From the NCBI RefSeq assembly GCF_015220045.1, contig NZ_JADBGB010000001.1:186001-250000 (forward strand): a stretch of DNA of 64,000 nucleotides, given 5' to 3'. The first letter of the stretch is position 1. Each line of letters opens with the position of its first letter. The notes below the pieces were generated by a model that saw only the letters and a program-made list of their open reading frames with translations, was not told the origin of the DNA and searched no databases. The DNA is from Marivivens aquimaris. Its GTDB lineage: Bacteria; Pseudomonadota; Alphaproteobacteria; Rhodobacterales; Rhodobacteraceae. Shown here one piece after another: positions 41,448 to 49,807 of the stretch. The translations under genes were made by a program, and so were the position numbers.

Positions 41448-43526
41448 CTAGGGCTTGGCGCGAAGAAGCCTCATCGCGTTGATCGTGACCAGCACCGTCG
41501 CGCCCGTATCGGCAAGAATAGCGATCCAGAGGCCGGTGATGCCGAGGATCGAGGTCACCAGAAAGACGGCCTTCAGACCGAGCGCGATGCCGATGTTCTG
41601 GCGGATATTGCCCATGGTCATGCGAGCGAGGCGGATCATGCGGGGCACGTCAGCAACGCGGCTCCGCAGGATGGCAGCGTCCGCCGTTTCCAGCGCGACA
41701 TCAGTGCCCGAGCCCATCGCGACGCCGACGTCCGCCTGTTTGAGGGCAGGGGCGTCGTTGATTCCGTCGCCAATCATCATAACAGGACCGTCCATGCCGC
41801 GAATGGCGCTGAGCTTGTCTTCGGGCATAAGTTTGGCTTTGAAGTCGACGCCGAGTTCGCTCGCGATGGCAGCCGCGGTGCGTTCGTTGTCGCCTGTCAG
41901 AATAGTCGCGCCGATACCCATTTCGCGAAGCTCGGCCAGCGCGGCTTTCGCATCGTCTCGCGGTTCGTCGCGGAGGGCGATGTAGCCGATGGGGGTGTCA
42001 TCGCGGCTGACGACCACAACGGTCTGACCTTCTGCCTCCAGACTGGCGATCCGATCGTCGGAGACATTCGCTGCCGAGGGGCTGAGGACGCTGATCGCCT
42101 GCCCGTCCAGCGTGGCGGTCACACCTTTGCCAGCGATGGCCCTCGCGTTTTCGGCCTTGGGCGGCGTGGCATCAAACCTTTCCAGAATAGCGACCGCGAG
42201 GGGGTGGCTGGACCCGTTCTCGACCGCAGCGGCGATGCGCAGCACCTCGGCCTCGTCGCCCTGCAGCGCGATGACTCTGGTCACCTGCGGCGTGCCGCGC
42301 GTCAGGGTGCCTGTTTTGTCAAAGGCGATCTGCTTGATCGCGGCGGTGGTCTCGATCACCGCGCCGCCCTTCATCAACAGACCTTGGCGCGCGCCCGTCG
42401 ACAGGGCCGAGGCGATGGCGGCTGGGACCGAAATCACCAATGCGCATGGGCAGCCGATCAGCAACAGCGCGAGGCCACGATAGATCCACGTCTCCCACGG
42501 TTGCCCCATCAGGAGCGTCGGAACCAGCACCGTCAGCAGCGCGATCCCGACGACGGTGGGCATGTACCAACGGCTGAACCGGTCGATGAAACGCTCGGTC
42601 GGGGCGCGGGCGCTTTCGGCCTCCTCGACCAGTTCGACGATGCGGGCGATGGTGTTGTCGTGAGCTTCTTTGGTGACGCGGACGCGCAGGACGGCTTCGG
42701 TGTTGATCGCGCCAGCATAGACCGGATCGCCTTCGGATTTGGTCAGCGGAACGCTTTCACCGGTGATTGGGCTTTCGTCGATGCCGGAGGTGCCTTCGGT
42801 AATCACACCGTCTGCGGGAATACGGTCACCAGGGCGGACGACGACGATCTGGTCGATCCTGAGGTCGGCAGCGGGGACTTCGCGAGTCGCGCCGTTTTCC
42901 TCCAGCCAGGCGGATTTCGGGATGAGGTCGGAGAGGCCGCGAATGCTCGCGCGGGCCTTGGTGGCGGCAACGCCCTCAAGCACTTCACCGACAGCGAAGA
43001 GGAACACCACCAGTGCGGCTTCCTGCGCTTCGCCGATAATCAGCGCGCCGATGGCGGCAATGGTCATCAGGCTTTCGATGGTGAACGGCTGGCCGGTCAG
43101 GAGCAGGGCAAAGGCTTTGCGGGCGACAGGCAGCAGGCCGATGACCGTGGCTGCGACGAAAGCCCAAACACTGAGGGTGGGAGCAATCAGCGCCAGCACC
43201 CATGCGACGGCGAGGACAACGCCGGCCAATAGGACATGACGGCCCTTTGTCGTCTCGTACCAATGCTTGTCGGGGTCGATTTCATGGACGTGGGCATGAT
43301 CGCCGTGGTCGTGATCGTCGATCTCGTAGCCGACGTTGCTCACGGCTTTCTTGATCGCCGCACGGTCGGTCTTTGACCCGTCGAGTTTCAGCGTGAGCTT
43401 TTCAGCGATGTGCGAGACCTCGACGTCCTCAACGCCGTCGATCCGCTCGACGGCCCCACGGACCTTGCCCGCACAGGACCCGCAGTCCATGCCTTTAACG
43501 GTAAATTCACATACTTCACTGGTCAT
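41448..43526 (-). CDS. Heavy-metal P-type ATPase (Zn/Cd/Pb-exporting type)
   Basis: A 692-residue P1B-type ATPase. An N-terminal HMA domain has the GMDCGSCAGKV metal site, then a His/Asp-rich linker (DDHDHGDHAHVHEID). The metal channel motif is CPC (GCPCALVIS), the phosphorylation site DKTGTLT, and SSHPLAVAI carries the HP motif. MIGDGINDAPALKQADVGVA and a C-terminal membrane pair complete it. CPC with a His-rich linker favours Zn2+/Cd2+/Pb2+ over Cu+. ATG 43526 (MTSEVCEF) is chosen for its Shine-Dalgarno; a slightly longer frame exists. A divergent MerR gene controls it. Confidence 0.92.
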   Translation of the reverse strand: MTSEVCEFTVKGMDCGSCAGKVRGAVERIDGVEDVEVSHIAEKLTLKLDGSKTDRAAIKKAVSNVGYEIDDHDHGDHAHVHEIDPDKHWYETTKGRHVLLAGVVLAVAWVLALIAPTLSVWAFVAATVIGLLPVARKAFALLLTGQPFTIESLMTIAAIGALIIGEAQEAALVVFLFAVGEVLEGVAATKARASIRGLSDLIPKSAWLEENGATREVPAADLRIDQIVVVRPGDRIPADGVITEGTSGIDESPITGESVPLTKSEGDPVYAGAINTEAVLRVRVTKEAHDNTIARIVELVEEAESARAPTERFIDRFSRWYMPTVVGIALLTVLVPTLLMGQPWETWIYRGLALLLIGCPCALVISVPAAIASALSTGARQGLLMKGGAVIETTAAIKQIAFDKTGTLTRGTPQVTRVIALQGDEAEVLRIAAAVENGSSHPLAVAILERFDATPPKAENARAIAGKGVTATLDGQAISVLSPSAANVSDDRIASLEAEGQTVVVVSRDDTPIGYIALRDEPRDDAKAALAELREMGIGATILTGDNERTAAAIASELGVDFKAKLMPEDKLSAIRGMDGPVMMIGDGINDAPALKQADVGVAMGSGTDVALETADAAILRSRVADVPRMIRLARMTMGNIRQNIGIALGLKAVFLVTSILGITGLWIAILADTGATVLVTINAMRLLRAKP

Positions 43527-43566
43527 CGCTCGCCTCACATATTGCTTGCGATACAAGAGATAGGAC

Positions 43567-43581
43567 CTCCAGCGACTGTAG
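43567..43581 (-). promoter_or_regulatory. MerR-type operator for the P-type ATPase gene
   Basis: Read on the minus strand it is CTACAGTCGCTGGAG, an imperfect dyad CTaCAG/CTGgAG almost identical to the copy at 43617-43631. It lies 41 bp upstream of the ATPase start, where MerR proteins bind inside a long-spacer promoter. Confidence 0.65.
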
Positions 43582-43616
43582 CTTCAAGTGAAATGTTGAA
43601 GAAATCCGAAATAAAT

Positions 43617-43631
43617 CTACAGTGACTGGAG
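43617..43631 (+). promoter_or_regulatory. Second MerR-type operator, before merR itself
   Basis: CTACAGTGACTGGAG lies 15 bp upstream of the regulator ATG. It is the same 15-bp motif as at 43567-43581 in opposite orientation, so each divergent promoter has its own copy. Confidence 0.65.
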
Positions 43632-43646
43632 ATTTTGGAGTGTAAC

Positions 43647-44075
43647 ATGCTGACAATTGGCGCATTGGCGAAGCGGACAGGGACAAAGGTCAACACCATC
43701 CGGTATTACGAAGAGATCGGCATGATGCCCGAGGCGGAGCGGACCGAGGGCGGGCAGCGGCGCTATAGCCATGACGACCTCGACCGATTGGCGTTCATCC
43801 GACATGCGCGGCAGTTGGGGTTTCCGCTTGATGACATCCGCGGGTTGCTTGATTTGTCGGAACATCCTGAAAAGCCCTGTGCCGAGGCCGACGTTATCGC
43901 GACCCGCCAGCTCAAACTGATTGAGCAGCGTATCGCGCGTCTTGAGGCGCTTCGGACCGAACTGTCGCGAATGGTTGAGCAATGTCATGGCGGTCCGGCG
44001 GGGGAGTGCCGTGTGATCGAGGTGCTCCGCGATCACAGCGAATGCCTGACCGACCATGACATGCCGGATGTTTAA
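43647..44075 (+). CDS. MerR-family heavy-metal-responsive regulator (ZntR/CadR/PbrR-like)
   Basis: About 142 residues. The MerR HTH (residues 1-70) includes LAKRTGTKVNTIRYYEEIG, the dimerisation helix follows, and a C-terminal metal loop contains the cysteines of EQCHGGPAGECRVIE. A further Cys is in HPEKPC, the position used for metal binding in ZntR/CadR/PbrR. ATG 43647 is preceded by GGAG; a TTG at 43635 is less likely. It senses the metal exported by the divergent ATPase. Its 3' end overlaps glgX by 4 nt. Confidence 0.92.
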   Translation: MLTIGALAKRTGTKVNTIRYYEEIGMMPEAERTEGGQRRYSHDDLDRLAFIRHARQLGFPLDDIRGLLDLSEHPEKPCAEADVIATRQLKLIEQRIARLEALRTELSRMVEQCHGGPAGECRVIEVLRDHSECLTDHDMPDV

Positions 44076-46147
44076 GCGGACCTGAACAGGTTGGTCGTCT
44101 GGTAGCCGATGGTGATGGTGCCTTCACATTCCTGCTCGACCCGCACCGGATCAGCGCCACTATCAAGGATGCGGATCCATCTACCCTCGGGCAGGGTAAA
44201 GTCGGTATCGTCGCCCGCGTTATAAATCGTCAGCAGTGCCGGAGCCGCCGGATCGCCGCCTTTGGTGAGCTTCAGCGCGACGATTTCGGACTCGTTGTCA
44301 TTCCAGTCCTCGTCAGTCATCACGCGGCCCTCGGCGTGACGCCATTCGGTGCCGACGCTCAGCGCTTCGGCATATTCGGGAGCGCGGCTGAATTTGACCG
44401 GAGCCAGCCAGTCGGCATATTCGCGGCGGATTTCGCTGAATGCGGCAAAGGCTTGCGCAATCTCGTGGTCGGGGTTCGACCAATCAATCCAGCTCAGTTC
44501 GCTGTCCTGACAGTAGGCATTGTTGTTGCCGTCCTGCGAATTGCCGAACTCGTCACCTGCCAGCACCATGGGCACGCCATGCGACATCATCAGCGAACCC
44601 AGCATAGCCTTCACGCGGCGGACGCGGTGATCCTCGATCGCTTTGTTGGCCGTATCACCTTCGGCACCCATGTTGTCCGAGATGTTGTGATCGTGGCCGT
44701 CCTGATTGCCTTCGCCATTCTCTTCGTTGTGCTTCTCGTTGTAGGAAACGGTGTCCCACAGCGTGAAACCGTCGTGAGCGGCAAGGAAGTTGATCGAACT
44801 GGTGGCAGGGCGCGACGAGTGATCGAACTGCACCGGCGAGCCAAGGACACGCTGCGAGAGCTTGGGGCTTTGCGAGGTGTCGCGGCGCCAGAAGGCACGT
44901 GTGTCATCGCGGAATTTGTCGTTCCATTCGCGGAAGGGCCACGGGAAGCCGCCAACCTGATAGCCGTTTTCGCCAACGTCCCAAGGCTCTGCGATCAGCT
45001 TGACGCGCGATAGCACGGGGTCCTGACGCATGGCGTTAAAGAATGCGCCCTCGCGTTCGAAACCGTCGGGCTCGCGGCCCAGCGTTGACGCCAGATCAAA
45101 ACGGAAGCCGTCGACGTGCATCGCTTCGACCCAGTAGCGCAGCGAGTCCATGACCATGCGCAGCACCATCGGATGCGCCACGTTCAAGGTGTTACCGGTG
45201 CCCGTGACGTCGTAGCCGTAGCGCGGGTTTTCGGGGCTCAGCGCGTAATAGCTGGCGTTGTCGATGCCGCGGAAGCTGAAGGTCGGACCCATGTGATTGC
45301 CCTCGGCGGTGTGGTTATAAACCACGTCAAGGATGACCTCGATGCCTGCCTTGTGCAGCTTCTTGATGGTCTCTTTGACTTCGCTGACTTTCTCGCCCGA
45401 CAGATACATGCGGTTGGGGGCAAAGAAGCCGATGGTGTTGTAACCCCAATAGTTCGACAGGCCCTTTTCAATAAGGTGGCGGTCCTGCACCATTGCGTGG
45501 AGCGGTAGCAGTTCCAGCGTGGTGATGCCCATTTTCAACAGGTGTTCGATCACCGGATCGGTGCCGAGGCCGGCAAAGGTGCCGCGCAGTTCTTCGGGCA
45601 CGCCGGGGTGTTGCTGGGTCAGACCCTTTACGTGGGCCTCATAGATCACCGTGTCAGGCCAGTCGTGCTGGAGGATGCGGTCCGCGTCCCAGTCGAAATT
45701 CGGATCCGCCACGACGGCGCGGGGCATAAACGGCGCGCTGTCGCGGGTGTCCATTTCCAGATCAGAGCCGCCGATTGGGTAGGAAAACAGCGCGTCGTCC
45801 CAGTTCAGATAACCGCGCATCTCCATCGCGTAGGGGTCGAGCAGCAGTTTGTGCGGGTTGAAGCGGTGACCTTCCTCGGGCTTCCAAGGGCCGTGGACAC
45901 GGTAGCCGTACGCCTGTCCGGGTTTGACGCCGGGCAGATAGCCGAACCAGATGCCGCCTTCCATGCGCGGAAGTTCAAGCTGCTGGACCTCATTGCCTTC
46001 GTCGTCAAAAAGGCAAAGGTCGACACGTTCGGCGTTGTCGGAGAACAGCGCAAAGTTAGTGCCTTCGCCGTCAAAACGCGCCCCGAGTACGTTGGGGCGC
46101 GAATTGGAAAGATCAAATGTTGTCGAAAAAGACGTATCTCTGGGCAT
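44072..46147 (-). CDS. glgX: Glycogen debranching enzyme GlgX
   Basis: A 691-residue GH13 enzyme. It has a CBM48-type N-terminal domain (SRPNVLGARFDGEGTNFALF) and an (alpha/beta)8 barrel with VVYNHTAEG, the nucleophile Asp in GFRFDLA, the acid Glu in LIAEPWDVG and FLAAHDGFTLWD. It cleaves alpha-1,6 branches to release linear maltodextrins, which feed TreY/TreZ encoded upstream. Last gene of the operon treZ-treY-glgC-glgX, 13 nt after glgC. Confidence 0.95.
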   Translation of the reverse strand: MPRDTSFSTTFDLSNSRPNVLGARFDGEGTNFALFSDNAERVDLCLFDDEGNEVQQLELPRMEGGIWFGYLPGVKPGQAYGYRVHGPWKPEEGHRFNPHKLLLDPYAMEMRGYLNWDDALFSYPIGGSDLEMDTRDSAPFMPRAVVADPNFDWDADRILQHDWPDTVIYEAHVKGLTQQHPGVPEELRGTFAGLGTDPVIEHLLKMGITTLELLPLHAMVQDRHLIEKGLSNYWGYNTIGFFAPNRMYLSGEKVSEVKETIKKLHKAGIEVILDVVYNHTAEGNHMGPTFSFRGIDNASYYALSPENPRYGYDVTGTGNTLNVAHPMVLRMVMDSLRYWVEAMHVDGFRFDLASTLGREPDGFEREGAFFNAMRQDPVLSRVKLIAEPWDVGENGYQVGGFPWPFREWNDKFRDDTRAFWRRDTSQSPKLSQRVLGSPVQFDHSSRPATSSINFLAAHDGFTLWDTVSYNEKHNEENGEGNQDGHDHNISDNMGAEGDTANKAIEDHRVRRVKAMLGSLMMSHGVPMVLAGDEFGNSQDGNNNAYCQDSELSWIDWSNPDHEIAQAFAAFSEIRREYADWLAPVKFSRAPEYAEALSVGTEWRHAEGRVMTDEDWNDNESEIVALKLTKGGDPAAPALLTIYNAGDDTDFTLPEGRWIRILDSGADPVRVEQECEGTITIGYQTTNLFRSA

Positions 46148-46160
46148 CTATGTGTACCAA

Positions 46161-47339
46161 TTATTGCGAAGCAAAGTGGCTGTGGGGGCGCTGGCTACTC
46201 ATGGGGTGCATGAGCGTGCGTTGATCCGCGCGGCGGGCCAGCATTTCGGAAGTGACGAGGGTCGTGCCGCCATCGGTGCGGCGGAACCACCGAGCATCCT
46301 CGTCGTGGTCTTCACCGATCACGAGGCCCGAAGGAACTTCAGTTCCTGCGCCGACGATGGTTTTGGACAGGCGGCAGTTGCTACCGACCGAAGCGCCCGG
46401 AAGCACGACGCTTTCTTCGATAGTCGACGAAGCGGACGTCATGTCCGCAGGTTTGAAGTAGGCTTGGCCGGGTGCTTTGGGCAGACGGATCGGCGAGCCG
46501 TTTTCGAAGTCGAGCAGGGCAAGGCGGTAGGCATCCAGCGTGCCCACATCGCGCCAGTAACCTGGGTTGCCGTCGTCGCTATCGGGCAGGGCGTAAACGT
46601 TCAGTGTATCCTGTGCCAGTGCCATCGGCATGATATCGTGACCGAAGTCGTGGCTGGTGTCCTCGCGCTTGAAGGCCTCCATCATGGCATCGCGCAGCCA
46701 TTCCCAGTCAAAGACGTAGATGCCCATCGACGCGAGCGCCATATCAGAACGGCCCGACATTGCGGCGGGATCTTTGGGCTTTTCGGCAAATTCGACGCAG
46801 CGGTTCGAGCCGTTGATGGCCAGCACGCCGAAACCGGTTGCTTCCATGCGGGGGACGGGCGTCGCTGCCAAGGTTGCCATCGCGCCCGATGCGCGGTGCG
46901 CCTCAAGCATGGCCGTGAAATCCATGTCGTAAACGTGGTCGGCGGCAAGGATCAGGACTTCCTTCGGGTTAATGCGGTCAACCTCGGCAAGGTTCGCCAT
47001 GACTGCGTCCGCAGTGCCGCGATAACCTTGCTGGTTCGCGATCTTGGCACCATCACGCAGATGCAGGCCCTTGGCGAAACCACCAGCCCAAGCAGTCTTC
47101 ATATGGCGGGTGAGGGTATTCGGCTTGTACTGGGTCGCCACGAGCATCTCGTCGAAGCCCGCGCGATGGACGCCCGACATCACGAAATCCACGATGCGTC
47201 CTGCGTCAGCAAAATGGACGGCCGGTTTGCATTCATGAGCAGTCAATTCGTGGAGCCGCGAACCCTGTCCTCCGGCGAGAAGGAAAGGCAGGCATCCTTT
47301 GGTCAGATTATCAGAGAGAGTGGCGGGGACGTCGAACAT
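46161..47339 (-). CDS. glgC: Glucose-1-phosphate adenylyltransferase-like protein (GlgC type), divergent
   Basis: A 392-residue sugar nucleotidyltransferase with a C-terminal left-handed beta-helix. FLLAGGQGSRLHELT and QGYRGTADAVMANL match GlgC. The usual RAKPAV motif is altered to CKPAVHFADAGRIVDF, and the protein is about 30 residues shorter than typical bacterial GlgC. It should make ADP-glucose from ATP and glucose-1-phosphate. No glgA or glgB is present here, so ADP-glucose use must happen elsewhere, or the enzyme has another substrate. It lies 137 bp after treY on the same strand. Confidence 0.8.
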   Translation of the reverse strand: MFDVPATLSDNLTKGCLPFLLAGGQGSRLHELTAHECKPAVHFADAGRIVDFVMSGVHRAGFDEMLVATQYKPNTLTRHMKTAWAGGFAKGLHLRDGAKIANQQGYRGTADAVMANLAEVDRINPKEVLILAADHVYDMDFTAMLEAHRASGAMATLAATPVPRMEATGFGVLAINGSNRCVEFAEKPKDPAAMSGRSDMALASMGIYVFDWEWLRDAMMEAFKREDTSHDFGHDIMPMALAQDTLNVYALPDSDDGNPGYWRDVGTLDAYRLALLDFENGSPIRLPKAPGQAYFKPADMTSASSTIEESVVLPGASVGSNCRLSKTIVGAGTEVPSGLVIGEDHDEDARWFRRTDGGTTLVTSEMLARRADQRTLMHPMSSQRPHSHFASQ

Positions 47340-47476
47340 GGTTACCTCGGTTCGTGCGGCGCCGGCGCGTCTTCTCGCGCCGGAACCCTGTGGAAGGGAC
47401 TGAACTGTTCGCTTGGCCTAGCAATGAGTAAACGTTGCAGTGCAGCGTAGGTTCCAAGGTCCCTTCACCTTCGGCC

Positions 47477-49807
47477 TCAAGCTGCCGACATATCGGCGGC
47501 AAGTTGCCTGACGAGGTAGATCGCGAAGGGCAAATCAGTGGTTTCGACCAAGTTTTCAGCACCTTGCGGAATGTCAGTATCGGCAGATTGTAGCGGGTTG
47601 AAATCAAAGCAGACTTCGATGCCGTCAATTGAGCGCTTCAGCTGCAATCCGGTGTCTGTCGCGGTCAGATCGACCGAAGCAGCGCTGAAAAATTCGGCGT
47701 GTTCGTGACGCAGGCGGGTAAGGGCGGTAATCAGCTGTGCTTTCTTACCTGCAAAGCCGTCGAGGGTGATGGAATGCTGCATTGCGGCAAAGTCCACGAC
47801 CTCGCGGTTGTCAGGGTCGGTGAGGTGATAGTTGCCCTTTTCGCTGCCCTGATAGATGTCGGGAATGCCCGGCATCAGCATTTTGAGAGCTACCTGAATA
47901 AGCGAGAGCGTTTCTGCCTTCGCGATCAAGCGCTGGGCCTGCTCGGGCAGCTCGTCATGCCAGCGGGCGATGATGCCGCGTGCGGCGTCGAAGACAGGTT
48001 TTTCTGCCTCGTCATTGGGGTAGGGCCAGTTGGTGATGACCTTCGCCTCGCGCAGGGCCTTACGCATGTGCTCTTCAAGGCGGTCAGCGAGGTCTTCACG
48101 GTCGGTTTCCCAGATGGCGAGGGCATATTGCACCACATACCACGCGTCATTGGCCGAAACGCCATCGGGCATCTGGGCCATTTCGTGATCGACGAGCGCG
48201 AGGAATTCATCCGGAAGGTGGCTGCACGCCACGAGGCGCATCCGCGCATCCTCGGCGCGTTTGGTATCGTGGGTCGAGGTGAGCGTGATCGCTTTGGGCC
48301 AGTTCGTTTGGCGATCCATGAGCCAGTCGTTCAGCGTTTCGACGTCGATGGTGGTGTGATCCGGCTCCGACCCGACCTCGTTCGCGGCAAGGTAACGGTT
48401 GTAGCGGAAAAACGCGGTATCTTCCTGTGATTTGGCCAACAGCGCACCTGTCACCTGCTCGAAACGCTGGCTGAACGCGGTTTCATCCGCGGTGGATGGA
48501 TTGGTGAGCATCTGGCCCATCTGGCGCGCGATATCGTCAGTGCGGAGGCCATCGGAGGCTTCCTCGATCACGGCCGTCCAAAGGCGCTTTTCTCCCGTCA
48601 CTGAACCCGTTCCCGCACGGTAAGTGCGATAGCGCGGGAAGGCGGAGAGCAGGGCAAGGACGGCTTCGCGCAGGGTTTCATACCCCGGCTCGCTCGGCAG
48701 GGAACTACAGGCGGCGGCGGCCAGTTCAATCAGCTGGCCCAGCTCGGCAGCGAGGTCCTGCGTGATGACTTCCATTTTGCAGCCTGCCAGCATCGCATCG
48801 AAATCGTCGGTGATGCCGGTCGCCTCGCGCCAAGCGAAGTCGAGCTTCGCCAGACCTTCGGGAGGGGTCAGGAGGCGCACGATCTGGCGCGCGGCCTCAT
48901 AGCCCGTGGTGCCCTGAACCGGCCAATCGGTCGGCAGGGGCTCGTCGCCGGTGAGGATCTTTTCAATCCAGATCGGGCAGGTATCGCCAGCTGCAGCGCG
49001 CAGGTCGTTCAGATAGCCGATCGGATCAGCGAGGCCGTCGATGTGGTCGACGCGCAGGCCGTGTACAATGCCATCTTTCACCAAGCGCAGCGGCAGCTCG
49101 TGCATCGCGTGAAACACCTCGGGGTCTTCGACGCGCATTCCGATCAGCGACGTCACGTTGAAGAAACGGCGGTGCGTGACCATGTCGCGCTCGCGTTCCC
49201 ATAGACGGAGTTGCCACATCTGCTGGTCATGCACGGCGCGGATTTCATCTGGCGATAGGCCGAGATTATCAGGCGCGGTACCTTCGGCAATCGGTACGCA
49301 CATCGGGTCGAGTCCTCCGACGTCGACTGCCATGACGACCTCATCGCCGTCTTTCTTCAGCGACACCTTGCCATCATCCACCATCGTGTCGAACGGGGCG
49401 GGCAGGAACGGGATCACCAGCCGCTGATCGCGGGCGATGTCAAAGTGCATGTAGTATTCGGATTGCTCACCACGCTTCAGCACGTCCCAGAGCCACTTGT
49501 TTTCCAGCGTGAACGCCGTGTGGTTCGGCACGATGTCGAGAATGATCGACATCCCATTTTCCTGAGCGGCTTTCGACAGCTCAACCAGACCCTCTTCGCC
49601 GCCAATTGTCGGGTCGATTTGTGCCGGATCGGTGACGTCATAGCCGTGGGTCGAGCCTCCATGCGCGGTGAAAACGGGCGATAGATAGAGGTGCGAGATG
49701 CCCAGATCCGCAAAGTAATCGAGCGACTGCCGGATCATATCAAACGTCACTCCGTTGCGAAGCTGGATGCGATAGGTCGCCGAAAGCGGGCGGAGAGGGG
49801 CGTTCAT
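47477..49807 (-). CDS. treY: Maltooligosyl trehalose synthase (TreY)
   Basis: A 776-residue GH13 family 26 enzyme. It has TYRIQLRNGVTFDMIRQSL at the N-terminus, LSPVFTAHGGSTHGYDVTD, DIVPNHTAF, the nucleophile Asp in GLRVDHIDGL, the acid Glu in PIWIEKIL and LTSTHDTKRAEDARMR. It turns the reducing-end alpha-1,4 bond of maltodextrins into the alpha,alpha-1,1 bond of trehalose. It overlaps treZ by 4 nt. Confidence 0.95.
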   Translation of the reverse strand: MNAPLRPLSATYRIQLRNGVTFDMIRQSLDYFADLGISHLYLSPVFTAHGGSTHGYDVTDPAQIDPTIGGEEGLVELSKAAQENGMSIILDIVPNHTAFTLENKWLWDVLKRGEQSEYYMHFDIARDQRLVIPFLPAPFDTMVDDGKVSLKKDGDEVVMAVDVGGLDPMCVPIAEGTAPDNLGLSPDEIRAVHDQQMWQLRLWERERDMVTHRRFFNVTSLIGMRVEDPEVFHAMHELPLRLVKDGIVHGLRVDHIDGLADPIGYLNDLRAAAGDTCPIWIEKILTGDEPLPTDWPVQGTTGYEAARQIVRLLTPPEGLAKLDFAWREATGITDDFDAMLAGCKMEVITQDLAAELGQLIELAAAACSSLPSEPGYETLREAVLALLSAFPRYRTYRAGTGSVTGEKRLWTAVIEEASDGLRTDDIARQMGQMLTNPSTADETAFSQRFEQVTGALLAKSQEDTAFFRYNRYLAANEVGSEPDHTTIDVETLNDWLMDRQTNWPKAITLTSTHDTKRAEDARMRLVACSHLPDEFLALVDHEMAQMPDGVSANDAWYVVQYALAIWETDREDLADRLEEHMRKALREAKVITNWPYPNDEAEKPVFDAARGIIARWHDELPEQAQRLIAKAETLSLIQVALKMLMPGIPDIYQGSEKGNYHLTDPDNREVVDFAAMQHSITLDGFAGKKAQLITALTRLRHEHAEFFSAASVDLTATDTGLQLKRSIDGIEVCFDFNPLQSADTDIPQGAENLVETTDLPFAIYLVRQLAADMSAA

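Noticed and set aside
47362..47383. An 8-bp GC stem CCGGCGCG/CGCGCCGG between treY and glgC as a terminator
   Set aside because: No T-run follows on either strand; likely a chance GC-rich dyad or processing hairpin.
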